The notes under the pieces are model-generated. The model was not told where the DNA came from. It ran no database searches and worked only from the letters and a program-made list of their open reading frames with translations. This document shows, one piece after another, positions 16,601 through 25,009 of a stretch of DNA of 64,000 nucleotides. Source of the stretch: Ilumatobacter sp963746265 (GTDB lineage: Bacteria; Actinomycetota; Acidimicrobiia; Acidimicrobiales; Ilumatobacteraceae); assembly GCA_963746265.1 (NCBI GenBank), contig CAVVAM010000011.1, forward strand, positions 496,001 through 560,000, in the 5' to 3' direction. The translations under genes and the position numbers were made by a program. Within the stretch, counting starts at the first letter, position 1; each line of letters begins with the position of its first letter.

Positions 16601-16900
16601 TTACTCGCTGCCGCCGGTGATCTCGCCGACGAGCATCTCCGGTCGCACGTTCGTGTAGTTGGGCACGTCGCCGAGCACCTTGGCCCCGTGCTCCTTCATC
16701 GCCGAATCGAACGATGCCTGGTCGGTGACCACCATCCAGCCCATCGCCGCGTACTTGTCGCCGGCGATCGAGGCAGCGCCCCAACCAGTGCAGGCGTCGC
16801 CGACCGACTCGGCGAACATCGGCATGTGCGACGACGTGTAGTAGTCCATGTCGAACGTCGAGTCGTCGGTGCGCGGGTACAGAATTGTGATGACCTGCAT
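16601..16900 (-). CDS. EthD-domain protein
   Basis: 99 aa. Dimeric alpha-beta barrel protein of the EthD family: starts MQVITILYPRTDDSTFDMDY, the strand and loop typical of the fold, followed by YTSSHMPMFAESVGD with the conserved His-Met-Pro, and ends with NVRPEMLVGEI. EthD homologues accompany ether-degrading P450s or act as small monooxygenase/dehydratase-like proteins; no such partner is adjacent. ATG start at 16900. Divergent from the DUF2087 regulator with 60 bp between starts. Confidence 0.8.
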   Translation of the reverse strand: MQVITILYPRTDDSTFDMDYYTSSHMPMFAESVGDACTGWGAASIAGDKYAAMGWMVVTDQASFDSAMKEHGAKVLGDVPNYTNVRPEMLVGEITGGSE

Positions 16901-16960
16901 GTGTCCAGTCTCGCAGATCTGACCGCGACCGAGAGACATGGAGCTGGTTGACTGGCCCCC

Positions 16961-17533
16961 GTGGAATCGAGCCGACTCCTCACCGTGCTGCTCGATGTCG
17001 ACCGGCTCGCGATCGCCGGCGCCTTGGCGGTACGGCCCCGGTCGACCGACGAGTTGATCGAGGTGTCGGGCCGCGATCGCAGGGTCGTGCTCGCCGCGAT
17101 CGGAGATCTGCGCGCGACCGGGATGGTGACCGCGGACCGATCCGGTACCTACTCCCTGGACAGCGACGCTGTGCGCGCCGCCGCCCGGCAGGCCGCCGAG
17201 ATCCAGATTCCGATGGACCCGGTGATGGGCTACGGAATGACCGACGACGAGCGGCAGGTGCTCGAACGCTTCTTCTCCGGTCGCGTCCTCAACGAGATCC
17301 CGACCCAGCGGGCCAAGCGCATTGTCGTCCTGCAACGCCTCGCGCTCGAGTTCGATCCCGGGCGTCGCTACACGGAGTTCGAGGTCAACGAACTGCTCGG
17401 GGCGTTCCACCCGGACTGGTCGGCGCTCCGTCGGGGACTGATCGACGAGGGATTGCTCGATCGCGAGACTTCGGGCGGCGGCAACACGTACTGGCGTAGC
17501 GGAGGTCGCGTGACCGACCTGCCGCCCGGCTGA
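16961..17533 (+). CDS. DUF2087-domain transcriptional regulator (ArsR-like N-terminus)
   Basis: 190 aa. Residues 1-70 look like a winged helix: LLTVLLDVDRLAIAGALAVR, STDELIEVSGRDRRVVLAAI, then a beta wing RATGMVTADRSGTYSL. The C-terminal half has the DUF2087 core (KRIVVLQRLALEFDPGRRYT, EFEVNELLGAFHPDWSALRR, and a final LLDRETSGGGNTYWR), often fused to helix-turn-helix domains. Likely a DNA-binding regulator; ligand and targets unknown, though the divergent EthD gene or the downstream lldD-like gene are the obvious candidates. GTG start. Ends 23 bp before the next gene. Confidence 0.8.
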   Translation: MESSRLLTVLLDVDRLAIAGALAVRPRSTDELIEVSGRDRRVVLAAIGDLRATGMVTADRSGTYSLDSDAVRAAARQAAEIQIPMDPVMGYGMTDDERQVLERFFSGRVLNEIPTQRAKRIVVLQRLALEFDPGRRYTEFEVNELLGAFHPDWSALRRGLIDEGLLDRETSGGGNTYWRSGGRVTDLPPG

Positions 17534-17543
17534 CCCCTCCCTC

Positions 17544-17549
17544 TAGCCT
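17544..17549 (+). promoter_or_regulatory. -10 box (TAGCCT) of the alpha-hydroxyacid dehydrogenase gene
   Basis: TAGCCT 7 nt before the GTG at 17557, suggesting an own leaderless promoter despite the short gap after the DUF2087 gene. Confidence 0.5.
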
Positions 17550-17556
17550 GCCCGTC

Positions 17557-18774
17557 GTGGGTATGTACGACACGTTCCGTTCGACCGTCCGTTTCCGGAA
17601 GTTCGAGGCCGATCCGGTCGAGCGTCGTCTCCGTACGGCGGTGACGGTCGAGGATCTCCGTCGTGTGGCGAAACGGCGTCTGCCACGCGGCGTGTTCGAC
17701 TACATCGACGGTGGCGCCGAGGACGAGCGCACGATGGCCAACAACGCCGGAGGTTTCGCCCGGCTCGAGTTCCGGCCGAACGTGCTCCGCGACGTCAGCG
17801 AGATCGACACGCACACCACGATCCTCGGTCACCACGTCCCGCTCCCGCTGATCCTGGCGCCGACCGGGTACAGCCGCATCGCCGATCCGCAGGGCGAGCT
17901 GGCGGTCGCCCGGGCGTCCGCCCGCGCCGGCCTCCCGTACTCGCTGTCGACGATGAGCACCCGCACCATCGAAGAGGTCGCCGCCGTCAGCGACGGACCG
18001 AAGTGGTTCCAGGTCTACACGTGGAAGGACCGCGGGCTCGTGAAGGAGTTGGTGGAGCGGGCGGCGGCGGCCGGCTACGAGGCCCTCTGGCTGACGGTCG
18101 ACACAGCGGTACTCGGTCGTCGCGAACGCGACGTGCGCAACGGCTACACGTTCCCGCCCGAGCTCGGTCCGAAGACGATCGTGGACGGCATCCTCCACCC
18201 GGCCTGGACGTTGAACTTCCTCCGCAACGAGCCGATGATCTTCGCCAACGTCGCCCACCACGCCGAGCACGGGACCCGCGACGCAATACCCATGGCGGAG
18301 CACGTCATGAAGAACTTCGACCAACGCCTGTCGTGGGCCGATGTCGAGTGGCTGCAGTCGATCTGGGACGGGCCGATCATCCTGAAGGGCATCCAGACCG
18401 TCGACGATGCCCGCCGGGCGGTCGACGCAGGTGTGCAGGGAATCGGCCTGTCCAACCACGGCGGCCGTCAGCTCGACGGCGCGCCGGCACCGATCGAGCT
18501 GGTCGAGCCGGTCGCCCAGGAGATCCAGGGTGCAGCCGCCATCGTCTGCGACGGTGGCATCCGGCGGGGGAGCGACATCGTCAAGGCGATCGCACTCGGC
18601 GCGGACGTGTGCTCGATCGGCCGGCCGTACCTGTACGGGCTCGGAGCGGCCGGCGAGCGCGGCGTCGACCACGTGTTGCGGTTCTTCCGGGAAGGCGTGG
18701 AACGAACGATGGCGCTGACGGGTCGCACGTCGATCGCCGAGATCGACCGAGATCTCGTCCGGTGGCGCGACTGA
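17557..18774 (+). CDS. FMN-dependent alpha-hydroxyacid dehydrogenase (L-lactate dehydrogenase type)
   Basis: 405 aa, TIM barrel of the lactate/glycolate oxidase family. Family features: RRLPRGVFDYIDGGAEDE at the N-terminus, APTGYSRIADPQGELAVAR, FQVYTWKDRG, the lysine in IILKGIQTVDDARRAV, catalytic His and FMN contact in LSNHGGRQLDGAPA, then CDGGIRRGSDIVKA and GADVCSIGRPYLYGL. Oxidises an L-2-hydroxyacid to the 2-oxoacid. Lactate is likely but mycofactocin-linked MftD and other homologues look similar; no mycofactocin gene is in the window. GTG start at 17557 with a -10 box 7 nt before; an ATG two codons later is possible. Confidence 0.88.
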   Translation: MGMYDTFRSTVRFRKFEADPVERRLRTAVTVEDLRRVAKRRLPRGVFDYIDGGAEDERTMANNAGGFARLEFRPNVLRDVSEIDTHTTILGHHVPLPLILAPTGYSRIADPQGELAVARASARAGLPYSLSTMSTRTIEEVAAVSDGPKWFQVYTWKDRGLVKELVERAAAAGYEALWLTVDTAVLGRRERDVRNGYTFPPELGPKTIVDGILHPAWTLNFLRNEPMIFANVAHHAEHGTRDAIPMAEHVMKNFDQRLSWADVEWLQSIWDGPIILKGIQTVDDARRAVDAGVQGIGLSNHGGRQLDGAPAPIELVEPVAQEIQGAAAIVCDGGIRRGSDIVKAIALGADVCSIGRPYLYGLGAAGERGVDHVLRFFREGVERTMALTGRTSIAEIDRDLVRWRD

Positions 18775-18801
18775 CGCCGCGGAAACCGGTTCTGCGGCGT
18801 C
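18773..18801 (+). terminator. Possible hairpin terminator after the hydroxyacid dehydrogenase
   Basis: 8-bp stem (GACGCCGC / GCGGCGTC) with a 13-nt loop, starting inside the stop codon. No T tract, so intrinsic termination is uncertain. Confidence 0.35.
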
Positions 18802-18810
18802 GAGGTCGGC

Positions 18811-18816
18811 TAGGGT
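18811..18816 (+). promoter_or_regulatory. -10 box (TAGGGT) of the ruvCAB operon
   Basis: TAGGGT 7 nt before a GTG at 18824 and 45 nt before the ruvC start at 18862. Confidence 0.45.
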
Positions 18817-18823
18817 CGAACCT

Positions 18824-18892
18824 GTGTTCGCCTGCGACGTCGTGACCATGAAAGGCCGCCCGTGCGCGTGCTCGGCATCGATCCCGGTCTGA
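18824..18892 (+). CDS. Possible leaderless uORF overlapping the ruvC start
   Basis: 22 codons, GTG start 7 nt after a TANNNT box, reading MFACDVVTMKGRPCACSASI plus PV. It is out of frame with ruvC and ends 28 nt inside it. Three Cys in 22 residues. The geometry is that of other leaderless starts in this window, but there is no homology support and it may be fortuitous. Confidence 0.25.
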   Translation: MFACDVVTMKGRPCACSASIPV

Positions 18893-19386
18893 CGCGCTGC
18901 GGCTACGCCGTCGTCGACGGTCCGGGGTCCGGTGCTGCCAGGGCGGTGACCTTGGGCGTGATCCGCACCGCCGCCTCCGATGAGCTGCCATACCGTCTTG
19001 CGTCGCTCCGCAGTGAACTGGTCGGGCTCATCGACGAGTTCGCACCCGATGTGGTGTCGGTCGAGCGGGTGTTCTTCCAGACCAACGTGCGAACGGCGAT
19101 GAGTGTCGGTCAGGCGAGTGGGCTGGCGTTGTGCGAGGCGGCTGCCGCCGGATGTGTCGTCGTGCAGTACACACCCAACGAGGTGAAGAACACCGTGGCC
19201 GGCTTCGGTGGGGCCACCAAGCAGCAGATGCAGAAGATGGTGCAGGCCCGGCTCAAGCTGACACAACCCCCGAGGCCGGCCGACGCCGCCGATGCTGCGG
19301 CCCTGGCGCTGTGCCACCTGGCCTATGCCCCGATGTCTCAGCGCGTCGCGTCCGCGACGAATGGGGCAGGTGGTGGTCGGAGATGA
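18862..19386 (+). CDS. ruvC: Holliday junction endodeoxyribonuclease RuvC
   Basis: 174 aa, normal length. RNase H-like resolvase cutting four-way junctions symmetrically with RuvAB. Catalytic acidic residues: Asp in GIDPGLTRCGYAVV (near residue 7), Glu in VVSVERVFFQ, and Asp residues in ADAADAAALALCH. The junction-binding segment NVRTAMSVGQASG is present. GTG start chosen because the coding begins RVLGIDPG directly; an upstream ATG at 18848 is out of frame. First gene of ruvC-ruvA-ruvB; its stop overlaps ruvA by ATGA. Confidence 0.97.
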   Translation: MRVLGIDPGLTRCGYAVVDGPGSGAARAVTLGVIRTAASDELPYRLASLRSELVGLIDEFAPDVVSVERVFFQTNVRTAMSVGQASGLALCEAAAAGCVVVQYTPNEVKNTVAGFGGATKQQMQKMVQARLKLTQPPRPADAADAAALALCHLAYAPMSQRVASATNGAGGGRR

Positions 19387-19970
19387 TCGGCTCACTGCGA
19401 GGCGAGATCCTCGAGCGCGACCTCGACGGCTCCGTGCTGATCGAGGTCGGTGGCGTCGGGTACGTGGTCCACGTGTCGCAGCGGGCACTCGCCGAGTTGG
19501 AGCCGTCGTCGAGCGCCTTCCTCTACGTGCACCACCACATTCGCGAAGCCGACCAGCAGCTCTTCGGGTTCCTCACCCGCGAGGAGCGCACCACATTCCA
19601 GACTCTGATCGGCACCCACGGGGTCGGCCCCGCGCTCGGCATGGCCATCATCGCCACGCACCCGCCGGTCGCGCTCGTCGACATCGTCGCCCATCAAGAC
19701 GTGGCGTCGCTGACCCTGGTGCCCGGCGTCGGCAAGAAGACGGCCGAGCGTCTGCTGGTCGAGCTCAAGTCGCGACTCAGCGTGCCGGTGCTCGGTGGCG
19801 GTGGCGCCGAGACGGGTGGCTCTGCGATGGCCGACGTTCGCGAGGCGCTCGGCGGCCTGGGCTACGGCGAGGCCGAGATCCGCGACACGCTGCGTGAGCT
19901 GACGCCCGGAGGTGACGCGGCGGAACTGCTGCGCGACGCACTGAAGGCACTCGGAGCCCGCCGTGCGTGA
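19383..19970 (+). CDS. ruvA: Holliday junction branch migration protein RuvA
   Basis: 195 aa. N-terminal OB fold begins MIGSLRGEILERDLDGSVLI; two helix-hairpin-helix motifs follow (FQTLIGTHGVGPALGMAII and LTLVPGVGKKTAERLLVELK); the C-terminal RuvB-interacting domain is ADVREALGGLGYGEAEI. Forms the tetramer that holds the junction for the RuvB motors. ATG overlaps the ruvC stop by 4 nt and its own 3' end overlaps ruvB by 8 nt. Confidence 0.97.
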   Translation: MIGSLRGEILERDLDGSVLIEVGGVGYVVHVSQRALAELEPSSSAFLYVHHHIREADQQLFGFLTREERTTFQTLIGTHGVGPALGMAIIATHPPVALVDIVAHQDVASLTLVPGVGKKTAERLLVELKSRLSVPVLGGGGAETGGSAMADVREALGGLGYGEAEIRDTLRELTPGGDAAELLRDALKALGARRA

Positions 19971-20997
19971 CGAGTTCAGCGATCCCGGCCTCACCTCCGA
20001 CGTCGAGGAGACGGTCGAGGCCGGTCTCCGGCCGCGGGCACTCGACGAGTTCGTGGGCCAACGCGAGCTCAAGGAACATCTCTCGATCGTGCTCGAAGCC
20101 GCCCGGAACCGCGGCCAGTCGGTCGATCACCTCTTGTTCGCCGGTCCTCCGGGCCTGGGCAAGACGACGCTGGCCGGCATCGTCGCCACCGAGATGCAGT
20201 CCCACCTGCACGTCACCTCGGGCCCCGCGCTCGAACGTGCGGGCGATCTGGCCGCGATCCTCACCAAGCTCGAAGAGGGCGACGTGCTCTTCGTCGACGA
20301 GATCCACCGGCTCTCGCGCGCCGTCGAAGAGATCCTGTATCCGGCGATGGAGGACTTCCAGCTCGACATCGTGGTCGGCAAGGGCCCGGCGGCGTCGAGC
20401 ATCCGCCTGACGATGCCGCCGTTCACGCTCGTCGGCGCGACCACCCGCACCGGCATGATCACCGGCCCGCTCCGCGACCGGTTCGGGCTCGTCGCCCGGC
20501 TCGACTACTACGACGACGACGAACTCCAACAGATCGTCACCCGGGCCGCCGGCATCCTCGACGTCACGATCGACACCGACGGCGCCTGGGAGATCGCGCG
20601 CCGGTCGCGCGGCACGCCACGGATCGCGAACCGGCTGCTGCGTCGGGTCCGTGACTTCGCCGAGGTCCGCCACGACGGCTCGGTCACGGCCCAGATCGCC
20701 CGGGAGGGGCTGGCGCTGTTCGGTGTCGACGACCTCGGCCTCGACAAGGTCGACCGGGCGATCCTGCGGGCCATGTGCGAGCAGTTCCACGGCGGTCCGG
20801 TCGGTCTCTCGACCGTCGCGATCAGCGTCGGTGAGCAACCCGACACGGTCGAAGACGTCTACGAGCCGTTCCTGATCCAGCAGGGCATGATCGCCCGCAC
20901 CCCACGCGGTCGTGTGGCCATGCCGTCCGCCTACCGGCACCTGGGCCTGTCGGGGCCGTCGCCGCGTCCCGGCCAGCCCGGCCTGTTCGACGGCTGA
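19963..20997 (+). CDS. ruvB: Holliday junction branch migration ATPase RuvB
   Basis: 344 aa. AAA+ motor: RPRALDEFVGQRELKEHL, Walker A GPPGLGKTTLA, Walker B VDEIHRLSRAVEEILYPAME, sensor I GATTRTGMITGPLRDRFG (with the arginine finger region), sensor II RGTPRIANRLLRRVRDFA and a winged-helix C-terminus ending YRHLG. Drives branch migration with RuvA. GTG start inside the 3' end of ruvA. Here ruvCAB is followed by genes of the opposite strand, with queA and tgt shortly after. Confidence 0.97.
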   Translation: MRDEFSDPGLTSDVEETVEAGLRPRALDEFVGQRELKEHLSIVLEAARNRGQSVDHLLFAGPPGLGKTTLAGIVATEMQSHLHVTSGPALERAGDLAAILTKLEEGDVLFVDEIHRLSRAVEEILYPAMEDFQLDIVVGKGPAASSIRLTMPPFTLVGATTRTGMITGPLRDRFGLVARLDYYDDDELQQIVTRAAGILDVTIDTDGAWEIARRSRGTPRIANRLLRRVRDFAEVRHDGSVTAQIAREGLALFGVDDLGLDKVDRAILRAMCEQFHGGPVGLSTVAISVGEQPDTVEDVYEPFLIQQGMIARTPRGRVAMPSAYRHLGLSGPSPRPGQPGLFDG

Positions 20998-21080
20998 CCC
21001 GATTCGACGCCCCGGCCACAACGACGCCGAGGCGATGTTTCGACGGGCCGAACGGAATCCCGACGATGGTTCCGCTCCGT

Positions 21081-21788
21081 TCAGCCGACCGGCAGGTGTT
21101 CTCCCAGGAATGCCATCGTCTTGGCCCACGCCGCTTGCGCAGCCGATTCGTTCCAGAACATCTCGCTCTCGTGGTTGTCGAACGCGTGACCGGCGTTCTC
21201 GACGTTGAGCACGAAGCCCGGCCGCCCCGCGATCGCGGCGTTGATCGCCTCGACACCCTCGTTCGGGATGTACGCGTCGGCGTTGCCGAAGTGGAAGAGG
21301 GTGGGACACGTGACGGCGTCGATGTGCTCGAGCATGTCGGGCACGCCCGATCCGTAGTAGCTCACGCAGGCCGCCGGGTCGCCACCGGCCGCGACCGCCC
21401 ATGCGAGCGTGCCGCCGAGACAGAATCCCATGACGGCGGGGGTACCTGCCACCTCGTCGAGGTCGGCGAGCACCTGGAGGGCGGCGGCGCAGTCGCTCGC
21501 CGCGTCCGCCGGGTCGAGCCGACCGGCTTGCTCCAGCGACGCGGTCAGTCCCTCCTCGTCGTGCGCGGACTCCCAACCGGGAGCGAACCGCCAGAACACC
21601 TCGGGCGCACCGACGACGTACCCGGCGTCGCACAGCCGGTTCGCAACCGACCGGATGTAGGGCCCGACGCCGAAGATCTCCTGGATGAGCAGGATGCCCG
21701 GGCCGGAGCCGGCCGTCGGCACCCAGACGTGCAGTGGCATGTCACCGACATCGCCACGAGGAACGGGAACGGTCCGAGAGATCACCAT
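21081..21788 (-). CDS. Dienelactone hydrolase family protein
   Basis: 235 aa alpha/beta hydrolase. Catalytic triad of the family: nucleophile Cys in MGFCLGGTLAW (Cys in place of Ser, as in dienelactone hydrolases), Asp in FGNADAYIP and His in NAGHAFDN; the Glu of LLIQEIFGV also matches the family. Reaction in related enzymes is hydrolysis of dienelactone to maleylacetate in chloroaromatic degradation, but many chromosomal homologues have unknown esterase roles and there is no ring-cleavage gene nearby. Divergent from queA (40 bp between starts); convergent with ruvB. Confidence 0.88.
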   Translation of the reverse strand: MVISRTVPVPRGDVGDMPLHVWVPTAGSGPGILLIQEIFGVGPYIRSVANRLCDAGYVVGAPEVFWRFAPGWESAHDEEGLTASLEQAGRLDPADAASDCAAALQVLADLDEVAGTPAVMGFCLGGTLAWAVAAGGDPAACVSYYGSGVPDMLEHIDAVTCPTLFHFGNADAYIPNEGVEAINAAIAGRPGFVLNVENAGHAFDNHESEMFWNESAAQAAWAKTMAFLGEHLPVG

Positions 21789-21813
21789 GTGCCCATGCTC
21801 GCACAGGGGTCCG

Positions 21814-21819
21814 TAACCT
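21814..21819 (+). promoter_or_regulatory. -10 box (TAACCT) of queA
   Basis: TAACCT 9 nt before the queA ATG, in the 40-bp divergent region. Confidence 0.45.
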
Positions 21820-21828
21820 TCGGCACCG

Positions 21829-22842
21829 ATGCGTCTCGCCGACTTCGACTACGAGCTGCCACCGGAGCGGATCGCACAGACCCCGATCGAGCCGCGCGAC
21901 TCGGCCCGGTTGCTGGTCGACCGTGGAACCGATGCGCCACTGCACCGTCGTGTTCGCGACCTGGTCGACATCCTCCGGCCGGGGGACCTGCTCGTGGTCA
22001 ACGACACACGGGTGATCCCGGCGCGGCTCCCGCTCCGGCGTATCACGGGTGGTTCGGCGGAGGTCCTGATGTTGGAGCCGCTCGACGGCACCCGCACGAC
22101 CTGGGAGGCGCTGATCCGCCCGGCCAAGCGGCTGAGACCCGGCGAGGTGCTGCTGTCGGACGGTGGTGTGCCGGCCGTCGAGATCGGCGAACGTACCGAG
22201 GCCGGCGACACGTTCGTGGTCCGTCTCGTCGGATCCGACGACTCGTACGAGATCCTGGACGACCTCGGCGAGATGCCACTTCCGCCGTACATCACCGAGC
22301 GATCGACCGATCCCGAGCGGTACCAGACGATCTACGCGAGAGAGCCGGGGAGCGCCGCTGCGCCGACGGCCGGGCTGCACTTCACCGACGAGCTCATGGC
22401 CGGGTTGCGGGCCACTGGCGTCGATACGGCTCGGGTCGAACTCGTCGTCGGGCTCGACACGTTCCGTCCGATCACCGAGGACGATCCACTGCAGCATCGC
22501 ATGCACAGCGAGCGCTACCGCGTGCCCGCCGACACGCTGGAGCGCTGCCGCGCCGCGCAACGCGTGGTCGCCGTGGGCACCACATCGGTGCGAGCGCTCG
22601 AATCGGCGGCGGCGACCGGCCGGCTGGACGGACGCACCGACATCTTCATCCACCGTGGGTTCGACTGGCAGGTCGTCGATCTCCTGCTGACCAACTTCCA
22701 CCTGCCACGCACCACGCTGCTGATGATGATCGACGCCTTCGTCGGCGACCGATGGCGACGGCTGTATGAGCAAGCCGTGAGCCGGCAGTACCGCTTCCTC
22801 AGCTTCGGCGATGCCATGTTGCTCGACAGGAGCGCCGAGTGA
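21829..22842 (+). CDS. queA: S-adenosylmethionine:tRNA ribosyltransferase-isomerase QueA
   Basis: 337 aa. Transfers and isomerises ribose from SAM onto preQ1 at tRNA position 34 to give epoxyqueuosine. Family blocks: DFDYELPPERIAQTPIEPRD at the N-terminus, LLVVNDTRVIPARL, MPLPPYI, YQTIYAREPGSAAAPTAGLH and a C-terminal LLTNFHLPRTTLLMMIDAFV. ATG start after a TAACCT box. Works with Tgt, encoded 1 kb downstream; the two are separated by a minus-strand JmjC-like gene, so they are probably transcribed separately. Confidence 0.96.
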   Translation: MRLADFDYELPPERIAQTPIEPRDSARLLVDRGTDAPLHRRVRDLVDILRPGDLLVVNDTRVIPARLPLRRITGGSAEVLMLEPLDGTRTTWEALIRPAKRLRPGEVLLSDGGVPAVEIGERTEAGDTFVVRLVGSDDSYEILDDLGEMPLPPYITERSTDPERYQTIYAREPGSAAAPTAGLHFTDELMAGLRATGVDTARVELVVGLDTFRPITEDDPLQHRMHSERYRVPADTLERCRAAQRVVAVGTTSVRALESAAATGRLDGRTDIFIHRGFDWQVVDLLLTNFHLPRTTLLMMIDAFVGDRWRRLYEQAVSRQYRFLSFGDAMLLDRSAE

Positions 22843-22852
22843 TCCGGATCCG

Positions 22853-23734
22853 CTAGGCAGCCGATCGCCCGGCGAGGGTGCGGACGAGATCGCCGGGACG
22901 ATGGCGGGCGCGGCTGAGGAGATCCCACCAGTGGTCCGATCGCATACCCGGCGGGGGCAGCCTCGGCGGCACCAGGAGTCGCCAGCTGTCGCGCCAGGTC
23001 TGCGTCCAGAAGTAGACGGCGGTCAGACTGACCTCGTCGAAGTTCTGGATGCTGTGCCACCAGTGGATCGGGATGTACAACACGTCGCCGGCACGAACGA
23101 CGACCTCCGTGTACTCGGCGTCGGCGAAGCGTGGGAACCGGTCTCGGTCGTAGTCGGGCGGGTCGTCACCGAGACTGCTGATCAGCACCTCACTGAAGTT
23201 GCGACGGTCGACCTTGTACATCCGATCGGTCTGGTCGGGGGCGAACAGCCGCACGACCTTGGCGCCGTGGAGGCAGAACAGCATGGCGCTGCCGGCCGTG
23301 TGGAAGTGCGTCTGCGAGTGCACGAGCCGGCCGAGGTACATCACCCGTGTCGCGAAGCGCTCGCCGGGCAGGTCGGGCGGGTCGACGAGGTCGGCGGCGA
23401 GGCTCGGGAAGTAGTCGTCGTACGGCAGTTCTGCGAGGTAGGGGAACGGTGCACCGGGCTCCGGTTCGGCGATCGCCTCGAGGTACTCGCGGATCGTCAT
23501 GGTGCGGTGTTTCGCCGACATGTAGTCGCCACCGATGATCTCGGTCACCGGAACGCTCGTCGAACCGACGCGTTCGGCGATGAGGTCGGGCGACCACGGT
23601 TCCTGAGTGGCCCGCAGCCCGGTGACGAGCACCGGGCGCTGGTCGGGGGCGATCGGGGCGGACACCAGCTGATCGATGTCGACCGACTGGATGTCCGAAG
23701 CGCCCGCTGGCGTGGTCGGAGGGCGGGAGGTCAT
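22853..23734 (-). CDS. Cupin/JmjC-like (cupin_8) protein with HxH motif
   Basis: 293 aa. Resembles cupin_8/JmjC 2-oxoglutarate Fe(II) oxygenases: VLVTGLRATQEPWSPDLI near the N-terminus, a YLGRLVHSQTHFHTAGSA segment in the place of the metal-binding strand, then LHGAKVVRLFAPDQ and GDVLYIPIHWWHSIQN. The usual HxD/E pair is replaced by His143-Phe-His145; His227 is the distal ligand. It may bind metal with three His, or have another activity. Possible roles are protein or tRNA hydroxylation, given its position between queA and tgt. ATG at 23734 chosen; ATG at 23749 gives five more residues and AAGGATG is nearby. Convergent with queA (10 bp apart). Confidence 0.78.
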   Translation of the reverse strand: MTSRPPTTPAGASDIQSVDIDQLVSAPIAPDQRPVLVTGLRATQEPWSPDLIAERVGSTSVPVTEIIGGDYMSAKHRTMTIREYLEAIAEPEPGAPFPYLAELPYDDYFPSLAADLVDPPDLPGERFATRVMYLGRLVHSQTHFHTAGSAMLFCLHGAKVVRLFAPDQTDRMYKVDRRNFSEVLISSLGDDPPDYDRDRFPRFADAEYTEVVVRAGDVLYIPIHWWHSIQNFDEVSLTAVYFWTQTWRDSWRLLVPPRLPPPGMRSDHWWDLLSRARHRPGDLVRTLAGRSAA

Positions 23735-23849
23735 GGTTGGGGGTGACATCCTTGTGTCGCTGGGTGGACGAAAGTGCCATCTTGGCCTCGGGCTCCGGCC
23801 GGCTGCCAAACCGTGCGGACGCGTGCGAACGGCGTCTGACGACACTCGG

Positions 23850-23855
23850 TAGCCT
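23850..23855 (+). promoter_or_regulatory. -10 box (TAGCCT) of tgt
   Basis: TAGCCT 8 nt before the GTG at 23864. Confidence 0.45.
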
Positions 23856-23863
23856 CGCTCGGC

Positions 23864-24961
23864 GTGCATGCCGTCCAGTTCGTGACCGAGGCGACCGACG
23901 GTGGCGCACGAGCCGGCACGGCCACCACGGCGAACGGTAGCTACACCACGCCGTTGTTCATGCCGGTCGGCACGCGTGGCGCCATCAAGTACCTCAGCGC
24001 CGACGACTACGCGGTGGTCGGCGCCCAGATCGTGCTCGGCAACACGTACCACCTCATGCTCCGGCCCGGCGCCGCGACGGTCGCCCACTTCGGCGGGCTC
24101 GCCAAGTTCGCGGGATGGGACGGCCTCACGCTGACGGACTCGGGTGGATTCCAGGTCTTCTCGCTCGAACCGAAGGTCGACGACGACGGTGTGACGTTCC
24201 AGAGCACCTACGACGGCAGTACCCACCGGTTCACGCCCGAGTCGGCGGTCGCGACACAGCAGCTGTTGGGCGCCGACATCCAGATGGTGCTCGACGTCTG
24301 TCCACCGTTGCCGAGCGCACCCGACGTCGTGCGCCAGGCCGTCGAGCGCACCTCGGCGTGGGCGATCCGAGCCCGGGATGCGCACGCACGGGCCGATCAA
24401 TCCCTGTTCGGCATCGTGCAAGGTGGCGTCAGCGAGACGATGCGGGCCGAGAGCGCCCAACGAACGGTTGACCTCGGGTTCGACGGCTACGGCATCGGTG
24501 GCTTGTCGGTGGGCGAGACCCGAGAGGAGATGCTGCCGGCGCTGGCGGCTGCCCTCGAGCACCTGCCCGCAGACCGGCCGCGGTACCTGATGGGCGTCGG
24601 AGACCCGGCCTCGCTGGTCGAAGCGGTTGCGCTCGGCGTCGACCAGTTCGACTGCGTGATGCAGACGCGACTCGGCCGGCACGGCACGGCGCTCACGTCG
24701 ACCGGGCGCCTCAACGTCAAGCGCCACGAGTTCGCCTTGAGCGACGAGCCGCTCGATGCCGGCTGCCCCTGCGCCGTGTGTCGACGACACACCCGGGGCT
24801 ACCTGCGCCACCTCTTCAAGGTCGGCGAACCGACGGCGGCCCGGCTCGTCAGTCTGCACAACGTGGCGTGGACGATCGACCTGATGACCAGGATGCGAAT
24901 GGCCATCGTCGCCGGCAGCTTCGCCTCCCTCCGGTCCGACGTGCTCGCCGTGTGGTCCTGA
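23864..24961 (+). CDS. tgt: Queuine/preQ1 tRNA-guanine transglycosylase
   Basis: 365 aa. Exchanges guanine-34 of GUN anticodon tRNAs for preQ1. Features: TPLFMPVGTRGAIKYLS, catalytic Asp in LTLTDSGGFQVFSL, the base-binding LFGIVQGGV and GYGIGGLSVGE, nucleophile Asp in QFDCVMQTRLGRHGTAL, and zinc ligands in CPCAVCRRHTRGYLRHLF with a later His (SLHNVAW). GTG start at 23864 with a -10 box 8 nt before it. Downstream yajC-secD-secF gives the classic tgt-yajC-secDF order. Confidence 0.96.
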   Translation: MHAVQFVTEATDGGARAGTATTANGSYTTPLFMPVGTRGAIKYLSADDYAVVGAQIVLGNTYHLMLRPGAATVAHFGGLAKFAGWDGLTLTDSGGFQVFSLEPKVDDDGVTFQSTYDGSTHRFTPESAVATQQLLGADIQMVLDVCPPLPSAPDVVRQAVERTSAWAIRARDAHARADQSLFGIVQGGVSETMRAESAQRTVDLGFDGYGIGGLSVGETREEMLPALAAALEHLPADRPRYLMGVGDPASLVEAVALGVDQFDCVMQTRLGRHGTALTSTGRLNVKRHEFALSDEPLDAGCPCAVCRRHTRGYLRHLFKVGEPTAARLVSLHNVAWTIDLMTRMRMAIVAGSFASLRSDVLAVWS

Positions 24962-25009
24962 CGTCCGCCGTCGAACGGCGCCCACACGTGGCTAGGCTTG
25001 CCGACCGCT

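Noticed and set aside
17368..19488. 706-codon antisense frame across lldD-like gene and ruvC
   Set aside because: Covers two clear sense genes and has no recognisable motif; a codon-bias shadow.
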